64,000 nt of DNA from Dimorphilus gyrociliatus (taxonomy: Eukaryota > Annelida > Polychaeta > Dinophilidae), in the NCBI GenBank assembly GCA_904063045.1, contig CAJFCJ010000005.1, positions 3,935,689-3,999,688 of the forward strand, written 5' to 3'. The notes under the pieces are model-generated. The model did not search any database and was not told where the DNA came from. It saw only the letters and a program-made list of their open reading frames with translations. Positions 13,201 through 26,174 of the stretch are shown piece after piece (position 1 is the stretch's first letter; the number at the start of each line of letters is the position of its first letter). The translations under genes and the position numbers were made by a program.

Positions 13201-14353
13201 TGAATGACACTAATGGGAATAAATTGATAGCGTTCAGTCCTCAATTTGTCTACTTCGAACACTATGTTTCCATTGTCAAGAATACATTGTTATCCGTCAC
13301 CGTCTGCATAATAGGAATGCTTTTCGTTGCTATTATGTTCATCCCACATCCAATTTCCATTACGTGTGTTGCCTTATCTATGCTATCCATAGTAATCGGT
13401 ATGTTTGGTCTGATGCATTTGTGGAATGTTGCTCTTTCATCAATAACCACTGTCCAAGTTATCTTATCGGTCGGCTTATGTGTCGATTTCACCGTCCATA
13501 TCAGCCATGCTTTTATGGCTGCAACTGGAAAGAATCGAAATGAAAGGGTCAGCACAGCTTTAAATAAAGTTGGCGTACCAATTCTAAACGGAGCTCTATC
13601 GTCTATTCTTGGTATTATAATGCTAGCTAGTGCTCATTCTTACATATTCGTCTCCTTCTTTAAGACGATGCTCTTAGTAATTGTTCTCGGTCTATTCCAT
13701 AGCCTGCTGGTTCTACCCGTACTGCTTTCCTTCATCGGTCCTAGAAGAACAAGCAAACCGAGAGTATACATACCAATATCTCCTAGCTCTAGAAGCATCC
13801 AACCAATGGAAGCTCCTAGAAGACCTTCAAGTTTGAGATGCTCAAATAATCAGAGGATTTATAAACAAGACAGCAGAGAGGATCAGGAACGTATATCGCA
13901 ATTCATAAATAAATTTAATCAAAAAACAAACACATCATTATCAAAAGAATATTATTATTTATCATTAAATTTAGCTAATTGATCATTTATAATAATAATG
14001 CTAATTAAAAAAATTGCGGAAAACGTTCCTACCAGGAATCTTACACAACTCCAAGAGAAAGCCCCCGCCGACAGTCGATACCATTAGTCAGATTCGATGT
14101 CAGGCCGAGAATCACTCGACAAGACGCAATGGAGGAGAGTAGTATCATTATACATCATGCCCCTAGTTTTCCTCAATTTAACGCTACAACTCAAACGGAA
14201 ACGCCCAGTGGATTAGCGGTTGGTATTCCAAGATCTATTTCGGCTGATGGCCGAACGATTTCACAAGACTCTAGAAGTGATGGTTTCTACAGCGCTACAG
14301 AAGAACTTAATGATAATGATAGTTTCATATCAGCATTTGGCTTCTTTACTTAA
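7283..14353 (+). CDS. Patched domain-containing (PTCHD3-like) membrane protein
   Basis: Proposed exons: 7283-7503, 7706-8346, 9051-9344, 11505-11769, 12725-13880 and 14036-14353, about 964 residues. Landmarks in order are: a first membrane helix near the start; a large ectodomain; a sterol-sensing/RND block with GVGVDDMFILMSGW; a membrane block with FNQLTFFAGCLVL; a second ectodomain; and a second RND block with QVILSVGLCVDFTVHISHAF. This is the PTCHD3/patched-related family of 12-pass transporters. The start ATG at 7283 is chosen because the family begins with a helix just downstream. Only the 9345-11504 intron has a GT donor. The others need GC (7504, 8347) or GA (11770 and, less surely, 13881) donors to keep frame. 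The last junction is the weakest: a normal GT donor at 13890 could instead join other acceptors and change the tail. Substrate unknown. Confidence 0.82.
9345..11504. other. 2.16-kb intron of the patched-domain gene
   Basis: Flanked by a strong GTAAGT donor at 9345 and a TCTGCAG acceptor ending at 11504; joining them gives YAG|GVAIF in the expected patched frame. It is far longer than most introns in the window. I saw no nested gene: AT-rich sequence, short TA runs near 10650-10690, and no open frame with a recognisable domain. Confidence 0.7.
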
Positions 14354-17132
<2,779 letters not shown>

Positions 17133-17456
17133 CACTTTTTGTTTCGCTATTTCAACATTATACATTGTAACCGAAAATACAGAACTAGGTGTAAAAATTC
17201 AATTTTATATTTGAAACTTAACCATAACATATTGAAAAGATTGTTCATACATGTACGAACTTATCTATGCTACAAGCTAGAAGCGATGATACGCAGCATT
17301 CTAGCCGTTTGAAACCGTTGAAAGGTTATATTTGTGTAAATGATTCAAATTCGACGAATTTGTATTAATGTAATATACATACTATATTTTTCTGAACAAA
17401 ACATTAGACCCAATAAACGTTATTTAAGATATTGCCTTGAAGAACAAATTAAGATT
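17133..17456. other. Convergent 3' gap between U2AF65 and the C2H2 gene
   Basis: AT-rich sequence between two stop codons facing each other, with an AATAAA at 17413-17418 and other A-rich stretches. It must hold both 3' ends; no separate gene seen. Confidence 0.55.
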
Positions 17457-19215
17457 TCAGTTTGTTTGAGCTTTGCACTCGTGATTTTGAACGGCTGTAA
17501 AAGATTGATCACGAAAACGACAGTGCAAGCACTCGTATATTTCTGCAAGATATTCGTTATCTGTCGCTCTTTCAACTTGCAGTACAGCCTCCGCCACTTC
17601 AGACTGTCCTTCGTCCACACCAATTCCTGATGCGTTTGTTTCCCTTCTTTTCCTTTGTTTGGGGTTTTTGAGATCATCATGCGTAACTATCATATGACAA
17701 GAGTCTTTGTAAACTTCACTTCGAGGAATTCGAACTTCGTTTATTGGCATTTGAAACACTTCATCTGTGTGATCTCTCTCACCAACGCACAAAGGTGCTT
17801 CTTTGTCAGGATGATGGACACGAGCGTGATTTCGAACCTATTAAAACAAGTTACAATTTTCTTAAATAGTACACAAAAAAAATTGCAGTACAAACTTGTT
17901 CCGGCCTCATGAAACTCTTACTGCAAATCACACAAAAATGCATATGTGTTCTTATATGTGAATAGATGTGGCGTTTTGTGCACGAAAGAGCTTTAAATTT
18001 TTTATCACAAACAGGACATGGCCATACAACAACAAATCCGTCGTCTTTATTACATATTTTACGAATTTTACTCTCAGGGGCTCCAACAATCTATAAGTTA
18101 TTTAAAACTAATCAGTATTGACTGAAATATTGGAAGAATTTGTCAGCTAACCGAAATTTGATTTAATTTCATGTGGTTATGGACTGATATTTCTGGAATA
18201 CCTATGAAATATTTCAACTCGACTTGGTGGTATCCTTTTAAATATTCATCGACTTCTTCGCATAGAGCTTTATACTCTTCGAGACAACTTAAATCTTCTT
18301 TGTTTTTAGTCTGCAAAAATTTTTGAGAGCTTAAAATTAAATTATCAATTAGAATTTTTATCCTACTTGTATATCGGGAAACGTAATAATCTGTTTAATA
18401 AAAATTTTAGCTTCACAAGATGTTTTCGTGTCCATTTCTGAACATTTGTAGTCTCTCTTTCCAATAATCCAAAAAGGTGTGCTGTTGAAAGGATACCAAT
18501 ATTGGTTGTTATGTTCCGCTTCCCAGAAAGTTTCATGACTTTTTTGAGCCCAACTTATATCTTCTGAAAGCCAAAAAGAATTTACATAAAGAAAACCTAA
18601 AAGATATGGTGTAATTATAAACACTAAACCTTGGTGAAGTATCTCGTCAAATTCTGTCTTATAAGTGAAGCCGTTACTTTCGCAATGCTGTTTTATTTGC
18701 TCTTCACAGTCTTCAATATTTGAACATTCGTACCAAGTAAATCCTTCTGCACAACTGCCCCTTCTCTTGTTGGCTTTCTTTTCAGTAGCCTTTGGTTTAG
18801 TTGGACTAGGCTCAGTTATTTCTGATGAGGCTTCCGAGACACTACTTGAAAATTGCTGGCCAACTGCTGCTTCAATAGACGAGCTGTCATATTCTGTATC
18901 GCTATAGTCAATTTTACGTCGCTTATTTTCACTAAAATGAATTAATTGAGGTTGATTTGAGAAGCCAACGGAAAACAAAGTCACTTGTTTATCGACGGTA
19001 TCACTTTTGTCGTCTACTTCATATGCTTCAGTATGATCTGATATCTTTTGCTTCAAATAGTATTTTTCTCCATCCTTCAGATTATTTACATTTAAAAAAC
19101 ACTCTCCATCATACTGTATATGATAATTTTTTAATTTTTGTTTAACATTTCGATTAAATTCAGTTATTAAAGTCTCTAACTCTACTTTTAGATCATCTGA
19201 CGATTCAGTGGTCAT
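17457..19215 (-). CDS. C2H2 zinc-finger protein with an unrecognised N-terminal domain
   Basis: Reading on the minus strand, exons are 19215-18367, 18310-18152, 18090-17896 and 17837-17457, all phase 0 GT-AG; 527 residues. The first 283 residues hold an acidic/serine-rich linker (about 95-150) and a basic patch. After them comes a compact cysteine- and aromatic-rich domain (TWYECSNIEDCEE through PFWIIGKRDYKC, about 165-270) that I do not recognise. C-terminally there are tandem fingers: CPVCDKKF, CVICSKSF with the HARVH pair, and a last CLHCRFRD finger ending in HEC. Likely a nuclear DNA- or RNA-binding protein. The start codon lies 425 bases from that of the oppositely oriented zinc-finger gene, and its 5' UTR may be even closer. 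Confidence 0.85.
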
Positions 19216-19242
19216 AATTTAACTAAATATATATAATAGCAT

Positions 19243-19635
19243 TTGGTATTTCACAAAAGAAAAACAAAATCCGAAAGAAAAGGAAAAATTAGAATTCGTT
19301 TTAGAATTGATCTATTATCACTCACATCAGAAGATGTTCCATTTCCAGTAAACGGATTCCATAATAAAAAAACTCGGCGTTGCATTTCCGTTTCCGGGTA
19401 CAAAGTGTTCGATGAAATTCGTAAGTTCACATTTTTGTTTCTTAAGAAAAGCTGCGTTTCCAAATGCTTTAAATTATAGATATAAAAGATTCTAATATTA
19501 CGTTAGTTACTCTAGCCTAAGGTCAGGTTTCTTTGTTTAACGGTTTTTGACTGTTTTAGGAAGACAAGAACTAATGAGAATAGATTATGAGTACATAATG
19601 TTATAGTAGCGTTCCTAAATTCATTCTCGTTACAG
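19243..19635 (+). promoter_or_regulatory. 5' UTR exon, UTR intron and shared promoter region of two head-to-head zinc-finger genes
   Basis: A strong GTAAGT donor at 19421 and a TTACAG acceptor ending at 19635 flank a 215-base intron that would place a non-coding first exon up to 19420. After joining, the frame of the ATG at 19640 has an upstream in-frame TGA, which supports that start. The ATG of the minus-strand zinc-finger gene (19215) is close by, so both genes probably fire from this interval. Transcription start not determined. Confidence 0.5.
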
Positions 19636-19639
19636 AATC

Positions 19640-21738
19640 ATGAAACATTCAGATATTCATGATCTGATTCGGCCTGTTTTATGCGAAAACATCATAAAAA
19701 CCTGCAAGCAACGTTTAGCAGCATCCAGTCCAATTTTAATACAAGGACTTATTGGCATAACTCTAAGCAATGAAGATGTTATTCTGGTAAACATAAAGTC
19801 TACCATAGATTGCAATGAGGAGTTTGAAACGCAAACAAACCGGGATAGTAGGTCGTCTTCCCCCACATTCGTCCATAAACGAAAAGGCAAATACCCTCAA
19901 AAGATTCTCAGGCAATTTGATGCAAGATCCCCCTCACCTGAGAAATTAAGTGATTTAATCACTTGCGATCAAGATGTGGCCGTAAATAATTGCCAGCGAT
20001 CTTTGCTCACTTCGCCAATAAAAGCCAAGCGAAAAAGAAAATTTAAACGAGAGGCATCAATCAGTAGTCAAGAGTCGGTCTCCGGCATTGCTGACACTCC
20101 GGGTAAATCGAACTCAGATTCATTTTCTACTATTTGTAAAAGCATAGAGCCATCCGATGGTGACGTGAGAAATCTAAGCGATAGTGATAATGGCGACGAA
20201 GATTCTATTACAACCTCTTCAGCATTAAACCTAAATGCGGTATGACTACTCCCCTTTTAGTCTATTGATTGAAATATTTACTTACTCTTTTGCAACACCT
20301 TACAGTTGTCTTCCCAAGCGTTTAATCCAGAAGTGTGCTGTCCTATCTGCTTGAAAGAGTTTTCGAACAAGGGCAACTTAAGAAGACATTTGAAACATAT
20401 CCATGATTATGGCAAAGACAAGACCAAAGAGCCAAATGTAGTCGTTTTATTTTCTTACTAAAAGTATTTTTCTATTTATCAGTGTTATATTTTCAGATTG
20501 AGTTGCCTATTGTGCCTATACCAACCGTCCAAACACCACAACTATTAAATCCTCCAGTAAGCCAAAGTCCTCCATGTACTATATGCGGTAAAATTTTCTC
20601 GAACTATGGAAATTTGCGAAGGCATATGAAATTGCATGAGGGTGAGAACAATATTGGTGATAATTCTAAACTTGAGGTTGTAATGTTTTTCTTCTTGAAT
20701 AAAGTAGTTAAGTAATTTATTGACTTTTTATTCACAGAAAGTAAATTTTGCCGCTTTTCAAACTCACACCTGTCCAAATTGTTCAAAAGAATTTTCGACT
20801 ATGGGAAATTTACGAAGGCATATGAAATTAACTGATGGATGTAGAGAAAGTGGACTTATGCCTGTAACTAATAAGGTGCGTATGTCGTATGAATGAGAGT
20901 GTTTCTTGGAATGTCGTTAATTAATTTTGTTGCCAATGCCTAATTCTCCTTGCAATAATATTTTCTTTTAGAAACTAGCTAGAATTAAAATGGATTCTTT
21001 ATCCATCTTGCTTGGTGTTTAGCACATATGCACTCTAATATGCATGTCTAACACTAAGACCTTTATAGGCATTCTATTATTTACTTTTGTGTGTAGCTTT
21101 AGTTTAACATAGACTAGTAAACAGAATTATTCGTGTGATGAATGTGGAAAGAGTTTTGTAAACGGAGGCAATTTGAAGAGGCATCAGAAAACTCACAATA
21201 ATCAGAAGTATGTTATCTTTTTCTTTCACTAGCTCACTAACATTGGTGTTGTGCTCTTGATTTTTCTATTTTTCACATTCTGCTTAGTTTAATTGACCAA
21301 TCGACCTCCGGTTTACCAACCATGTTTTTCTTTTATAAAATATTTTCTTTGAATATATTAACGCAGGGAGTTCAAGTGCACTCTATGTGATAAAGAATTT
21401 CATAGACGAGATAAATATCTGGAGCATATGAAAGGTCACTATCCAAGCCATACAGACGAAATAGGAGATCGACAGGATGAAAACGAGTCTGATCGTTTCG
21501 AGGATGGTAACAAGAAACTAATTTGTGCTATCTGCTTTACTGAATTTGAGGACGAAGGTAAACTGCGGCTACACCATCTTCAAGCCCACGCTTTTAGCAG
21601 GTAGGAACAAAAGATTTTCTTATCTCTACTTAAGAGATATGTCTTGGCATGGCTTAATCATCATCCAAATAGGGCTGCTAGAAAACCTAACGAAGATAAT
21701 ACTAACTTAGGATCCCTCAAGATGGAACAAAACAGTGA
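19640..21738 (+). CDS. Multi-C2H2 zinc-finger protein (six to seven fingers)
   Basis: Exons 19640-20239, 20306-20437, 20497-20676, 20738-20875, 21113-21207, 21367-21600 and 21711-21738, GT-AG, about 468 residues. The N-terminal 200 residues are serine-rich with a basic KAKRKRKFK patch (possible nuclear signal). Each following exon carries about one finger, with the repeated core SNKGNLRRH, SNYGNLRRH, STMGNLRRH and VNGGNLKRH; the fourth-exon finger ends HMKLTDGC, a degenerate C2HC. The sixth exon holds two more (CTLCDKEFHRR and CAICFTEFEDEG). Likely a DNA-binding regulator. The C-terminus is uncertain: plain splicing gives a short tail ending at 21738, while another frame of the last exon encodes an acidic tail ending at 21808. 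Confidence 0.85.
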
Positions 21739-21808
21739 AGAAGACAATGACGAAGAGACCAACGATGACGAAGAAGACGATGGGAATAACATGGAACTCG
21801 CTCAATAA

Positions 21809-22250
21809 ACAATTCATTTAAATTTTCGAAAATTTGTTTTTGTTACCTCATATGATGTTATTTTTTTAATCCTTTGCAATGCAAAGTGAAAAACAGAATT
21901 CTGTTGGCTCAATTATTATCATTCCGCTCTGATTTGTTATCGATTTTGTGTTTAGTAGCGGATTGATTATGTAGGTTAAAATTTTTAGTTTGTCCATTAC
22001 AATTTCGATTGTCAACTTTACATATGACGGTCACATGAACGATTCAGGTGTAATTAACTATTTTAGGTTCGGTGTTGGATTATTTGTTATAAAAAATATT
22101 ATGTAAATGACGAGTATGTTTCTTATTGATTTGTTTGCTTTTTGCGACTGACGTGAACAACTCGCATTACTTTCTAGTCTCAAAAATTGTTTGTTTGAAG
22201 AAGACGACTAGCTTTTAAAATCCATTTAAAATAAAAATTGACAAATAATT
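21809..22250. other. Convergent 3' gap
   Basis: AT-rich sequence between the plus-strand zinc-finger gene and the minus-strand TMEM184 gene. No exon seen; it presumably contains both 3' UTRs. Confidence 0.55.
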
Positions 22251-23858
22251 TTATTTTTGGATATTAGATTTGTCGTCATCAATATCAATTAATTTATCAG
22301 ACTTATCGCCACTCCTCGATGATTCTGAATCGTTAAATCTTGCATAATTGTTCAAGCTTGTGTCAGGTGAGTTAAAATTACATGATTCCCCTAAATCAGA
22401 GGCGCTACCAATTGTTGTCGTGTCATCAGCTAACAGCGGCGTTCTTTCTGAAGCAGGTGCAGCGTCCGTAGGTTTTGATCGAAGTGGTCGGGTAACTCTA
22501 GTACCAACTGTGCGTACATGATCTACAATATCGTCACGAACGTCTGAAACGTCCCACATTGATAAGAAGGATCTGCAGCAATCCTGAGGCTGATCTTCGT
22601 TGATGTAAGGTGTATGTGAGAAAGAATAGTAGTGAGCAATTGCTGCGATGAACATTTCTATACATATAAGGAAGTCCTGTAAAAAGTAATTGTTAAAAAG
22701 AAATAAACTTTCAAAAATAACTTCAAGAACCTGGAGACTGTTGGCTATATCCTTCTTTTCCAAACCAAGTTTTGGTTGAGCTTTAATAACGTTAGCTTTT
22801 GCCAATGCTGCTATTACAACATGTTGCCAAAATGACATGAAAATAACTGCTTTAATGCAAAGAAATTTTGAAATTGGCTTTAGAGGTTGCAATTGATGTT
22901 TTGTTGCAGTGTAAAATAATACTAAACAATACATAGCCCACTGTTATAAACAGTATTAAGTATTAATTATGTATATACGATATAACATTCTTTACTTTAC
23001 CGCTTGAGACAGATTGTTAACAAATGTTAAATAAATCCAAGCTGATTTAAAATTAAAGTCTCCTTCGTGATATTTGCCACACATTTGACATATACTTTAA
23101 AGAGATAAAGGGCAAAGATTTCAGAAAAACTGCTTTTTAAAATAACGTTTTTACTTACAAAGCTATTGCTGTAGTAGCCGGCCTTAGTACTGTATATTGA
23201 AGAACTCCATGTTTGCAATTCTCAATAATTGGTCTAAAAATAGAGGATTAAATGAATACACATGTATTGAAAAAATACATATTTTTATCATTGTTTATTT
23301 TCTTACTTTCCCATTTTCCACGGTTTGAATAAGCAAAGAGGGAATATATGCTTTACTTGTTCGCTCATTTGAAGATCTACTTCAATGTTAGGAACACTCT
23401 CGTTCAGATAGGTTAATAAATAACTCATAAAATTATAAATAACATATGCTTCATAGCATTCCCTCAAAGTATCCAAGTAAATTGCAGATGAAGGAAATTT
23501 CAATGCAAACCACTGAAATTTGTTAAGTTTTCATTAATAATTAATCTAATCGAATCAATAAACTTAGACAACTTACTGCATTCAATGCATATATCGGAAC
23601 CATCCATAATATCCTAATGATATACTTCTGAAGACTAGGATGATTGTAATTGACCAAATGCTGTAAAATACCCCAAAATGAGATGGGAAGTGCCATCACC
23701 ACAAACATACCTCCAATGAACCACGCTTGAGTATTTTTGTGTGTTCCATGTTGGTTAAATTCGATAATCATTAGTGGTAAAGCAACTATGAGCAGGATGA
23801 GGTATATTACCATAACGAAAGGCCTTATCCAGGACCTCCATGATGTCAGACATTCCAT
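22251..23858 (-). CDS. TMEM184: TMEM184-family organic solute transporter-like membrane protein
   Basis: Minus-strand exons 23858-23577, 23512-23307, 23233-23159, 23094-23001, 22940-22731 and 22676-22251 keep phase through five short GT-AG introns; 430 residues. Several membrane helices are clear. Family blocks are [39 protein letters not shown], a CKHGVLQYT segment, [21 protein letters not shown], and AMYCLVLFY. These are the signature of the OSTalpha/TMEM184 family, most like TMEM184C (human about 438 residues). The tail is hydrophilic with an acidic end ([16 protein letters not shown]). Role in the family is poorly known. Start ATG begins at the typical [13 protein letters not shown] leader. 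Confidence 0.92.
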
Positions 23859-23997
23859 TGTGAAATACTAGTCAATTCTATTAAACTTTAATATATATAT
23901 ACTTCAGTTTCTATAGATAATGTGGTAAATTAGTAGAGAAACTTAAGAGATTTTTGTATCGTTTACTATCCATTCAATTGTTTTCATCTTGAAAAAA

Positions 23998-24074
23998 TCA
24001 CGTGATGCTTACTATTGAAAATTACTTTACAACTCAATATGGAGCTTAGTAAAACTGTATAGAGCGCCATTTTT
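23998..24074. promoter_or_regulatory. E-box and YY1-like element upstream of TMEM184
   Basis: TCACGTGAT (23998-24006) contains the palindromic E-box CACGTG, about 140 bases before the start codon at 23858. About 60 bases further is AGCGCCATTTTT (24063-24074), whose complement resembles the YY1 consensus. Function is inferred from motif and position only. Confidence 0.45.
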
Positions 24075-24226
24075 GTTTCTCAAAATGCTTCATACACTAA
24101 AATTCAAGTTTTTCCTTACGTATCATATTAAATATAATCAGCAAAAAATGAATTGAAACCCTATGTAATAAAAAACTAGCAAAATAAGCAAGATTTGTAT
24201 ATATAACATATACATATATTATACAG

Positions 24227-24228
<2 letters not shown>

Positions 24229-24257
<29 letters not shown>
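24229..24257. repeat. (TA)n microsatellite
   Basis: TA tract of about 29 bases in the gap between TMEM184 and OXA1L. Confidence 0.88.
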
Positions 24258-24261
<4 letters not shown>

Positions 24262-24324
24262 TATTACATATATACTAATACTTATGAAACTTTACAAAAT
24301 ACAAGTGTGATTCTTTTATACAAT

Positions 24325-25953
24325 TTATTTTTTAACAGTTTTTTTTTGTTTAGTTGGATCATATGAATAGGTTTTTTGTATAGGAGCTAAACCAGCTTCT
24401 TTGAAATTGATGCTATCTACTCTTTGCCTATCTTCAATCTGAGCGGCAACTTTCGAGTTTTTTATTGCTATAATCAAAGAATTAAAATGATGTTAGTTGA
24501 ATGAAAAGTAAATAAAGTATATGAATATTTATTCTTACAATCTTTAAAGCCTTCCATAAACTTCTTTTTAGGTATACCAGAATTTTCATGTTTAACCATG
24601 ATTGGTATATTAAAGAACTGTCTAACATTGGGTATTTTCAAGAAAAGTACTTGAAATAATGATATAGTATTTGATGTAAACCAATAACAAAGCATAGCCT
24701 AATTGGGAATTCTCTTTAATGTCTAAATAAATTATAATTTAGTTGTTTACTTACCGTTGGGAAATTAATAATAAACGGAAATACAAAAATTGGCATTGCT
24801 CTCATAACCATCCTCATTTTAGGATTTAAAGCTGTTGATTTCACTCCATCAACGCCTAACTCAATTGTTGCCATAAGTGTTGCGCAAGTTAAGAAAGGAA
24901 GAGCGTAAAAGGGATCAACAACTGTTAAATCAGTAAACCACAGTATTCCTCCTGTCTTCAAACTGTCCACCGGTAAGTTAGCCATTTGTCTTACACCAAC
25001 AAAAACAGATAAAAATATTGGTAGTTGAGCTAAGGGAACCAACATTCCTCTTAGAGGTTTTACTTCATTGTTCTTCATAAAGTCCAAAAGTTCTTTGGCC
25101 GCTCTAGATGCTTTTGAATAGTAAAATATAAAATTAAAATATAATTATTCCTTGTATGAAAGATTTAAAATTACCGGCTACTTGATCGCCCATTAATCTC
25201 GCCTTTGAGAATTTGTCCTGGAGTCTTGTCATTGTTGGCATATTATTATGCATGTTAGCAGCATGTTTCTGAGCTTTAACAACCAAAGGAAATAGCGCCA
25301 ATCGTACACAGACAGTTCCTTTAAACATAAAGTAAACAATAAGTTAATAGAAAAGTCTTCATTGTTTAGTATTTATAAATTCATATTTTTCATCTTAATA
25401 TTCTATATTACCAATTACTATTGAGGTCCACCATGGTATATCCAAACCAACGTGTAAAGATTCCAATCCCCATTGCACTAATCCATTTGGTGTCCAACCA
25501 GCTAAACCTAAGCTCTGTAATGTTGGTTCTCCTAATGCAGTCAACACTGATTCTCCAGCATCTTGAATAGGTGGTACTGGAGGTTCGGGGATGTAACCTT
25601 GAACATCCGCTGGGACTGTTTCAGTGGTAGTACTCTATGTAAGAAAACGAAAATGATATAAGCCAAGTTTTTTTTGTGTGAGAGTAAATGAATACAACAT
25701 TGGCAATATTTAAATTCGCTCCATCAGCTTTTGTTGAATTAAATCGAATTGTACTTGCGGTTAGAACAACTACCCGGTTTTTTTGTAGTAAAGTTGAATA
25801 GTTATGGCTTTGTATTGGTCTTGATAGCTGAAATAGAAATAAATATTATTATTATATAACATACTTTTTCCTGATGAGCTGACTTACTGTTCTTGATGAA
25901 TTTATACAATTATAAAGTAGTTTCGAAAAGCAAGCACGAGTAGAGGCCGCCAT
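24325..25953 (-). CDS. OXA1L: OXA1L, mitochondrial inner-membrane insertase
   Basis: Minus-strand exons: 25953-25888, 25827-25699, 25634-25412, 25318-25175, 25110-24755, 24698-24539 and 24467-24325, all GT-AG and phase-consistent; about 406 residues. The N-terminus MAASTRACFSKLLYNC is basic and serine-rich, as expected for mitochondrial import. Family blocks follow: GLDIPWWTSIVI, GTVCVRLALFPLVVKAQ, MHNNMPTMTRLQDKF, MLVPLAQLPIFLSVFVGVRQM, and the last helix AMLCYWFTSNTISLFQV. These are the YidC/Oxa1/Alb3 core helices that insert mitochondrially encoded proteins into the inner membrane. The tail is lysine-rich (TKQKKTVKK), in line with ribosome binding in the family. Head-to-head with CCDC191, 221 bases apart. 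Confidence 0.95.
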
Positions 25954-26174
25954 TTTAGGTAGAGTGGCAAATTGCTCCTCGCATTTTTTTAAGCTTGTTT
26001 TTATGAATAGCAGCCAAGATCAGATTATGGTGTAGTTTCTAGATCACGTGACCCTAAACATTTCTTAAATTTTCAGTAGCTCATTTTATCGTCCACATTC
26101 CGATATCAGACAATTTTTTATTGAAAGCATGAAAGTTATGAAAGATCTGTAATAAAAAGATTATATCGTCCGGA
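25947..26174. promoter_or_regulatory. Bidirectional promoter of OXA1L and CCDC191
   Basis: Only 221 bases separate the two start codons. The interval contains TCACGTGAC (26044-26052), a palindromic E-box core. On the minus strand the OXA1L start codon itself sits in AAAATGGCGGC, an exact YY1-type site. In other animals YY1 sites over the start region are common in nuclear genes for mitochondrial proteins. Shared use is inferred from spacing. Confidence 0.55.

Noticed and set aside
17340-17912. Plus-strand ORFs across the 3' end of the minus-strand zinc-finger gene
   Set aside because: Antisense shadows of a real exon with zinc-finger coding on the other strand.
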